A DNA stretch of 35,706 bases from Sandaracinus sp. (GTDB taxonomy: Bacteria; Myxococcota_A; Polyangia; Polyangiales; Houyiibacteriaceae). Positions 31,793 through 35,706 of the stretch are shown one piece after another. Within the stretch, counting starts at the first letter, position 1. Each line of letters opens with the position of its first letter. Location of the stretch: the NCBI GenBank assembly GCA_002699025.1, contig PABA01000094.1, positions 1 to 35,706 on the forward strand. The letters are read 5' to 3'. Both the position numbers and the translations under genes were made by a program. The notes under the pieces are model-generated. The model saw only the letters and a list, made by a program, of their open reading frames with translations, made no database searches and was not told where the DNA came from.

Positions 31793-32176
31793 ATGATGAC
31801 GGAGATGATGGCCGAGACGATGGCCGAGACGATGTCCGAGACGGGTTCGATGAACGAGAGCGGGCCGACGAAGCCCGGCTACACCTTCGTGAGCGTGTCG
31901 ACGGCTGCGCCGGGCCGCCTCGACGAGCTGGCCGAGCTGGCCGCTCGCCCGAGCGAGCGCATGGACGGGAAAGTCCCCGGCCTGATCGCGCGCCAGGTGG
32001 GCGTCGATCGAGAGCGCAACGCCGTCGTCGTGTGGGTGACCTTCGACCGGAAGGAGAGCCTCTACGGCTACCTCCAGAGCGAGGAAGGTCGCCGCGACCA
32101 CGAGGAGGGCGACATGAGCTGCATCGCCTCCTTCGAGATGTACGACCTCGAGCCCATCGGCGGGCGCCTCGTCTGA
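31793..32176 (+). CDS. ABM-like ferredoxin-fold protein (antibiotic biosynthesis monooxygenase type)
   Basis: This is a 127-residue protein. After a Met-rich leader the sequence is a small alpha/beta fold (YTFVSVSTAAPGRLDEL, then GLIARQVGVDRERNAVVVWVTF, YGYLQSEEGRRDHEEG and SFEMYDLEP), which fits the ABM/YgiN dimeric fold used by quinol or anthrone monooxygenases and by haem-degrading enzymes. The catalytic residues are not obvious. An AGGAG site precedes the first ATG. The leader comes from a 12-base repeat (GCCGAGACGATG) and gives several in-frame Met codons, so the real start could be later, for example at 31850. It faces the TetR gene across the twin palindromes and is its likely target. 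Confidence 0.85.
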   Translation: MMTEMMAETMAETMSETGSMNESGPTKPGYTFVSVSTAAPGRLDELAELAARPSERMDGKVPGLIARQVGVDRERNAVVVWVTFDRKESLYGYLQSEEGRRDHEEGDMSCIASFEMYDLEPIGGRLV

Positions 32177-32555
32177 GCGCCGAGCCACGGCACGCACTCT
32201 TCCGTGGGCGGGCGCCGGTCGTCGCTCATCGGGGGGCTGCGGAAGAGCGCCGCCCGGGGGAGCTCCGGCTCCCCGGCATGTCCCGGGCTCGGTCGTCCGT
32301 GCGTTCGGCTTCTCGCCCGACCCGCGCGTGCTCGTCGTCGCGACCACAGTGCGTGGTGCTCCGGCGGCGCGCCGATGTGCCCACGGGGTGACGCCGGCAT
32401 GGTCGCGTCCCCTCGACGCCCCAGGGACACCTGGGCTCCCGGAGCATGCGGGCGGCTCGCGTCGCCGATGGGCCCCGAGCATGGCTGAACCGAGGCGAGG
32501 CGAGTGAAGCGAGGGGTGGCCCGCGCGAGACGGCGGCGCGGGTACTCTCCAGCTC
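32177..32555. other. 379-base intergenic region, no gene seen
   Basis: Frames on both strands give Arg/Ser-rich peptides without family features. One imperfect hairpin (CCGGGGGAG...CTCCCCGG, 32254-32276) may terminate the ABM-like transcript, and a perfect 6-base hairpin (CCCAGG-GACA-CCTGGG) is at 32420-32435. Neither has a T-run. The promoter of the WES/DGAT gene should be here, but I cannot place it. Confidence 0.5.
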
Positions 32556-33965
32556 GTGGAACGCCTCAGCTTCATGGACCGGTGGTACCTGCTCGCCGAG
32601 CGCCGCGAGACCCCGATGCACGTGGGCGGGCTCTGCCTGTTCACGGTCCCGGAGGAGGAGGACGAGGCCGAGTTCGTCCGCCGGCAGGTCGACATCCTGC
32701 GATCACCAGAGGACTGGCGGCCCCCTTTCGGCCACCGCCTGAAGGTCGGGCCGCTCGGTCCGGCGGGGCCGACCTACTGGGAGCCCGCCGAGCACCTCGA
32801 CGTCGACTACCACGTGCGGCACGTGGTGTTGTCCGAGCTCCGGCGCGAGGACGTGTTCGGGCTCACGGCGCGCCTTCACGAGAGCCTCCTCGATCGGCGC
32901 CGTCCCCTGTGGGAGGTGCACCTGATCGAGGGGCTTCCGGACCGCCGCGTCGCGCTCTACTCGAAGGTCCACCACGCGGCGATCGACGGCGTCAGCGCGG
33001 TCCGGCTCGCCCTGGAGATGATGTCGCCGGAGCCCGCGGAGCGGCACGACCGTTCCCCCTTCGCGCGGCACATCCACGAGCGGGCCGGCGCCGGGCGCGA
33101 CCGTCCCGAGCGCGAGCCGCCGACCCCGCGGGAGCTCGCTGCGGTGGCGGAGGGGCTCCACGAGAGCCTGGGCTCGCGCACCGGGCTGCTCGCGGGCCTC
33201 CGGACCTACGCCCGCGCCTGGTGGAGCGACGAGGCGCAGGCGCTCCCCACCGCGTGGACGCCCGAGCCCGAGACCCGGTTCGGGAACCGGATCTCCGGTC
33301 GGCGCAGCCTCGTCGGGCACTCCTGTTCGCTGTCCCGGGTGCGGGCGGTGGGCAAGGCGCTCGGCGGCACCCTCAACGACGTCGTCCTCGCGATGTGCGG
33401 GGGCGCGCTCCGCCGCTATCTGGATGTGCGGGGGGAGCTGCCGGAGCAGCCGCTCAGGGCGATGGCCCCGGTCTCGCTCCGCACCGAGGAGCGCGGGAGG
33501 GTCGGCAACGCGGTCGGCGCGCTCGTCGCGAACCTCGGCACGCACCTGTCCGATCCCGGGGCGCGCTTCGAGGCCGTGGCCGCGTCGATGAGCGCGGGCA
33601 AGGCACTGCTCCGCGGGATGAGCGCGAGGGAGATCGAGCTCTTCACTCTGCTCACCCTGACCCCCGCCCAGCTCGCCGCCGTGCTCGGGTTCGGTGACCG
33701 CTTCTCGCCCTACAGCGTCGTGGTCTCGAACGTGCGGGGGCCGCGCGAGCGCCAGTACTGGAACGGCGCCTGCCTCGACGGCCTGTACGCGATGGGCGGC
33801 ATCTCCCACGGCTGCGCGCTCAACATCACGCTGCTGTCGAACGCCGACCGGCTCGACTTCGGGATCCTCGCGTGCCGCGACGTGGTGCCCGATGCGCAGC
33901 GCCTGAGCGACGACCTCCGGTGCGCTCTCGAAGACCTCGAGCGCGCGGCCGGGCTCGCGACGTGA
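32556..33965 (+). CDS. Wax ester synthase/diacylglycerol acyltransferase (WS/DGAT family)
   Basis: This is a 469-residue acyltransferase. The active-site motif HHAAIDG occupies 139-145, where H140 and D144 form the catalytic dyad of HHxxxDG. Other family segments are PLWEVHLIEGL (117-127), LNDVVLAMCGGALRRYL, and VVSNVRGPRERQYW near the end. The enzyme transfers acyl groups from acyl-CoA to alcohols or diacylglycerol, making storage lipid on the inner membrane face. The GTG at 32556 is used because MERLSFMDRWYLL plus TPMHVG is the usual opening. The ATG six codons later would cut it. No ribosome site is visible. Confidence 0.93.
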   Translation: MERLSFMDRWYLLAERRETPMHVGGLCLFTVPEEEDEAEFVRRQVDILRSPEDWRPPFGHRLKVGPLGPAGPTYWEPAEHLDVDYHVRHVVLSELRREDVFGLTARLHESLLDRRRPLWEVHLIEGLPDRRVALYSKVHHAAIDGVSAVRLALEMMSPEPAERHDRSPFARHIHERAGAGRDRPEREPPTPRELAAVAEGLHESLGSRTGLLAGLRTYARAWWSDEAQALPTAWTPEPETRFGNRISGRRSLVGHSCSLSRVRAVGKALGGTLNDVVLAMCGGALRRYLDVRGELPEQPLRAMAPVSLRTEERGRVGNAVGALVANLGTHLSDPGARFEAVAASMSAGKALLRGMSAREIELFTLLTLTPAQLAAVLGFGDRFSPYSVVVSNVRGPRERQYWNGACLDGLYAMGGISHGCALNITLLSNADRLDFGILACRDVVPDAQRLSDDLRCALEDLERAAGLAT

Positions 33966-34054
33966 GAGGAGCCTGACGTCGCTCGGGGCGTCTGGGATGC
34001 GCTCGAGACCCGGCGTACCGCGGCGACATCGAGAGGTGGAAGCGCGCCGTCGAC

Positions 34055-34330
34055 GTGTTGATGGACTCGGCCCTCGAGGAGACCGAGTCCCTGCGCGGCT
34101 TCGGGCTCAGCACTGCCGACGTCCAGGCTGTCGGTCGCACCCTGGCGGAGGAGCACGCGCTCCTGACCGAGGCGGCGTCGGGCCGGACCCTGTCGGAGGC
34201 GCTGAAGGTGGAGGTGTCGGCCTTCGACGTCGCCAACGCCATCACGGCGACCGCGCGCACGCGACCCGCCGCCGCTCGGCTCTCGATGGAAGAGACCGGG
34301 CACCGCTACCTCGTCCGTCAGACGGGGTAG
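34055..34330 (+). CDS. Hypothetical protein or 3' remnant of a broken gene
   Basis: This 91-residue frame starts with GTG TTG ATG, and the first visible strong feature is MDSALEETESLRGFGLSTAD. Upstream the same frame reads DPAYRGDIERWKRAVDV without a start. A neighbouring frame upstream reads EEPDVARGVWDALE up to 34007, which would join smoothly if one base were missing near 34007. So this may be the tail of an older gene with a frameshift and a lost 5' end. I do not recognise the family. It lies between the WS/DGAT gene and the HEPN gene. Confidence 0.4.
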   Translation: MLMDSALEETESLRGFGLSTADVQAVGRTLAEEHALLTEAASGRTLSEALKVEVSAFDVANAITATARTRPAAARLSMEETGHRYLVRQTG

Positions 34331-34429
34331 CGTGGAGCCGCCCTCGTCGGGCGGTTCCTTTGCTCCATCGTCTGAACGTTGATGGCCGTCGACGACGACC
34401 GAATACGAAGCGCGCGGCGTCGCTGGCAG

Positions 34430-35068
34430 TCAGGGAACGATGGTGAAGGCAGCCGCGCGCAGAACAGCTATCGAATGCTCGAAGATGGTCGTACCCGCAA
34501 CCCTGTGGGCGGAGAGAAAGCGGCCTGTCGTAAGCCCCCTCATCGACCTGGTGCTAAGGCCGTAGGGCTGCCTCTGCACCAGCGTGCGAAAGTCCTGCCA
34601 TGCCTGGTCGCTCTTGTGTGCGACGGCGTTTCTTATCTTCTTGAGGCGGCGTACATCTCCCAACGGGTTGCCCGCCAGGTTAGCGAAACGGTGGTTCGGT
34701 CCGAGGAGGGCGTCAGCGCGCTGCTTGACCGCATCGATACTCGACCACTCCACCCACTTGCCTTCATCGGGATGCTCGGTGATCAACTGAGCCAATCGCA
34801 TGTGGGATTGCTTGAGTCGGAAGCCGGTCGCCTTGACCTCCTTGCGAAGGACGCCGTGGGGGTCGACCGAAACCTCGTGAATGAGCAGTCGACGCAGAAA
34901 CTGCTCCCAGTAGGTCCATCCACTCAGGAACAGGCCCTCCGTGGTCTTGTGGAGGTCGGGAAACGAGAGGGGCCGACCTCTACCCGCGTTGGCCACCAGC
35001 TTCCCGAAGGCGCTCGCAACATGGTCGAGCGTGCCTTCCAGGTCGGTTCGGATGTCGACGGCGGTCAC
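34430..35068 (-). CDS. HEPN-domain RNase-like protein (MAE_28990/RiboL-PSP-like)
   Basis: This is a 212-residue protein. The HEPN nuclease motif R-x4-H is R146-N-A-V-A-H151. An earlier helix, SGWTYWEQFLRRLL, resembles the W-E motif of the MAE_28990 and RiboL-PSP HEPN groups. Proteins of this kind cleave RNA in toxin-antitoxin and phage-defence systems. The GTG start at 35068 overlaps the stop codon of a 21-codon open stretch upstream, so the gene once followed a co-translated partner. Two 60-base rows counted by hand here are 60% and 57% G+C (rows from 34621 and 34741), well below neighbouring genes, which suggests horizontal transfer. The target RNA is unknown. Confidence 0.8.
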   Translation of the reverse strand: MTAVDIRTDLEGTLDHVASAFGKLVANAGRGRPLSFPDLHKTTEGLFLSGWTYWEQFLRRLLIHEVSVDPHGVLRKEVKATGFRLKQSHMRLAQLITEHPDEGKWVEWSSIDAVKQRADALLGPNHRFANLAGNPLGDVRRLKKIRNAVAHKSDQAWQDFRTLVQRQPYGLSTRSMRGLTTGRFLSAHRVAGTTIFEHSIAVLRAAAFTIVP

Positions 35069-35130
35069 TGGGGCCTCACGTAGAAGTTGGTCACGCGCTT
35101 GCCGTGATCGTCACCGGCGACGTTGCGATG
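35065..35130 (-). pseudogene. C-terminal tail of a lost upstream partner of the HEPN gene
   Basis: On the minus strand, 21 codons reading HRNVAGDDHGKRVTNFYVRP and a final Q lead to a TGA (35067-35065) that overlaps the HEPN GTG start. A TGA at 35133-35131 precedes them, and no ATG lies between. The stretch looks like a protein end rather than random sequence, and the 4-base overlap is the usual sign of a coupled pair. MAE_28990-type HEPN genes are, as I recall, often next to DUF262 genes, but nothing here proves which gene was lost. Confidence 0.45.
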
Positions 35131-35272
35131 TCAAGCGAGACGGCGGTTGGGAAACGGCAGCCCACTCCTCCTATCAGCGGGTGAACCGGGACGACCCCGC
35201 CGTGCTCCCGCGCGGCCACGTCTCGACACCACCCCGCGGGCGAAGCCCCGCACCAACCTCTGGAGGAACACC

Positions 35273-35419
35273 ATGAACGAGAACCAGACCGACAACCCCT
35301 ACGGCGACCCCTTCTACAAGCGCGTCGCCAAGGACGACGGCGTCCAGCGCGCGGCGGCCGGCGTGGTCGTCGCCGTCATCGTGGCCGGGGCCAAGGAGCT
35401 GCTCTTCGGCAGCAAGTGA
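35273..35419 (+). CDS. Small single-span membrane protein
   Basis: This is a 48-residue protein. A polar, acidic N-terminus (MNENQTDNPYGDPFYKRVAK) is followed by one hydrophobic segment (AAAGVVVAVIVAGAKELLF) and a short basic end. An AGGA site lies 6 bases before the ATG. A longer frame from 35123 adds a basic stretch without support. No known family. A strong hairpin follows 22 bases after the stop. Confidence 0.65.
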   Translation: MNENQTDNPYGDPFYKRVAKDDGVQRAAAGVVVAVIVAGAKELLFGSK

Positions 35420-35440
35420 ACCCAGGCAAGACGTCGTGCG

Positions 35441-35473
35441 GCGCCCCGGTCTCCCTCGTGGAGGTCGGGGCGC
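35441..35473 (+). terminator. Hairpin terminator candidate after the small membrane protein
   Basis: GCGCCCCGGTCTCC (35441-35454) pairs with GGAGGTCGGGGCGC (35460-35473) as a 14-pair stem with two G-T wobbles and a 5-base loop (CTCGT). No T-run follows, so it may act with Rho or be a processing site. Confidence 0.5.
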
Positions 35474-35495
35474 TGTCGCGTCTGCGGGAGACACC

Positions 35496-35573
35496 ATGGA
35501 CCACATCCCCACGTACACGCTTCGCACCGTCGGGCTCTTGAGCGCCTTTGGGACCTTCCCCGGTGAGGCGTGA
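35496..35573 (+). CDS. Possible 25-residue small protein
   Basis: The frame MDHIPTYTLRTVGLLSAF continues GTFPGEA and ends with TGA. A GGGAG sequence lies 6 bases before the ATG. Only the ribosome site and the start codon support it. It could be a chance frame. Confidence 0.25.
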   Translation: MDHIPTYTLRTVGLLSAFGTFPGEA

Positions 35574-35706
35574 GGTGGGCCCCTTCGGGGGCGGCTTGGG
35601 GCGGGTCCGGTCGCGCCGGGGTGGTGGCGTGGGCCGGTCGAGGGCCTGGTGAGAGCCGGTTGGGGGCTCGAGGGGCGCCTTCTCCGGCTCTTGGGGGCCG
35701 ACGCCG
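35574..35706. other. Right edge of window, no gene seen
   Basis: Very G-rich sequence. A five-pair hairpin GCCCC-TTCG-GGGGC is at 35579-35592, just after the possible small protein. I see no start codon with a ribosome site. The next gene lies outside. Confidence 0.5.

Noticed and set aside
32226-32621. Minus-strand frame of 131 codons upstream of WS/DGAT
   Set aside because: It is composed mainly of Arg, Ser and Ala and overlaps the start of the WS/DGAT gene. No family features or ribosome site.
34379-35083. Plus-strand frame of 234 codons opposite the HEPN gene
   Set aside because: The minus strand has the HEPN motif, a W-E helix and a GTGA-coupled start, while the plus-strand frame has no motif or good start.
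35174-35527. Minus-strand frame of 117 codons over the small membrane protein
   Set aside because: The translation is Gly/Arg/Val-rich with no motif. The plus-strand small gene has a ribosome site, a membrane segment and a hairpin after it.

Overview
The window is about 35.7 kb of very GC-rich chromosomal DNA. It resembles a myxobacterium (Myxococcota, Polyangia; something near Sandaracinus is my guess). The grounds are sequence features: a MYXO-CTERM-type C-terminus, a DUF2330 protein, MopE-type metal-binding repeats joined to RCC1-like repeats, DAG-rich lipoprotein linkers, a membrane-anchored Ser/Thr kinase, many lipoproteins, and extensive 4-base stop/start overlaps. No search could be run, so all family names rest on motifs read by eye.

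Layout. (1) 1-573: the 5' end of a probable REP-associated (Y1/RayT-like) transposase, with palindromes and a 61-base tandem repeat upstream of it. (2) 574-7287, minus strand: a four-gene efflux operon in the order TetR, TolC-type outer membrane factor, membrane fusion protein, RND pump. Each junction is a 4-base overlap, and two CTGAC-N5-GTCAG dyads lie upstream. (3) 7431-10364, minus strand: a Cpx-like module of a His-rich Spy/CpxP-like protein, a small His-rich protein, an OmpR-type regulator and a histidine kinase. A GTGAA-N5-GTGAA direct repeat lies upstream. (4) 10536-15844, plus strand: an unknown secreted protein, a divergent OmpA-like protein, a 5-formyltetrahydrofolate cyclo-ligase-like protein, a 67-base tandem repeat, a small membrane protein and a Cys-cluster protein. 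(5) 15876-18256: a 13-base tandem repeat, a diheme cytochrome c and a DUF3095 cyclase-like protein. (6) 18325-29688: a MopE/RCC1 lipoprotein, tRNA-Val(TAC), a lipoprotein-like penicillin-binding transpeptidase, a DUF2330/AgmX-like protein, a membrane Ser/Thr kinase, an HhH/P-domain lipoprotein and a DAG-linker lipoprotein. (7) 29739-33965: a PCP_red-type small protein, an esterase lipoprotein, a TetR regulator facing an ABM-like gene across twin palindromes, and a WES/DGAT acyltransferase. (8) 33966-35706: a possible frameshifted remnant, a lower-GC HEPN RNase-like gene with the tail of a lost upstream partner, and a small membrane protein followed by a hairpin.

How it fits together. Regions 2 and 3 probably form one envelope-stress or metal-response neighbourhood: a His-rich periplasmic sensor with a kinase and regulator, next to a complete tripartite pump under its own TetR control. 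Region 6 is mostly cell-surface genes. Region 8 looks like an accessory locus, possibly the eroded edge of a defence system. The candidates most worth pursuing are the HEPN remnant, the His-rich Cpx module with its direct-repeat box, and the RayT/REP-like edge.
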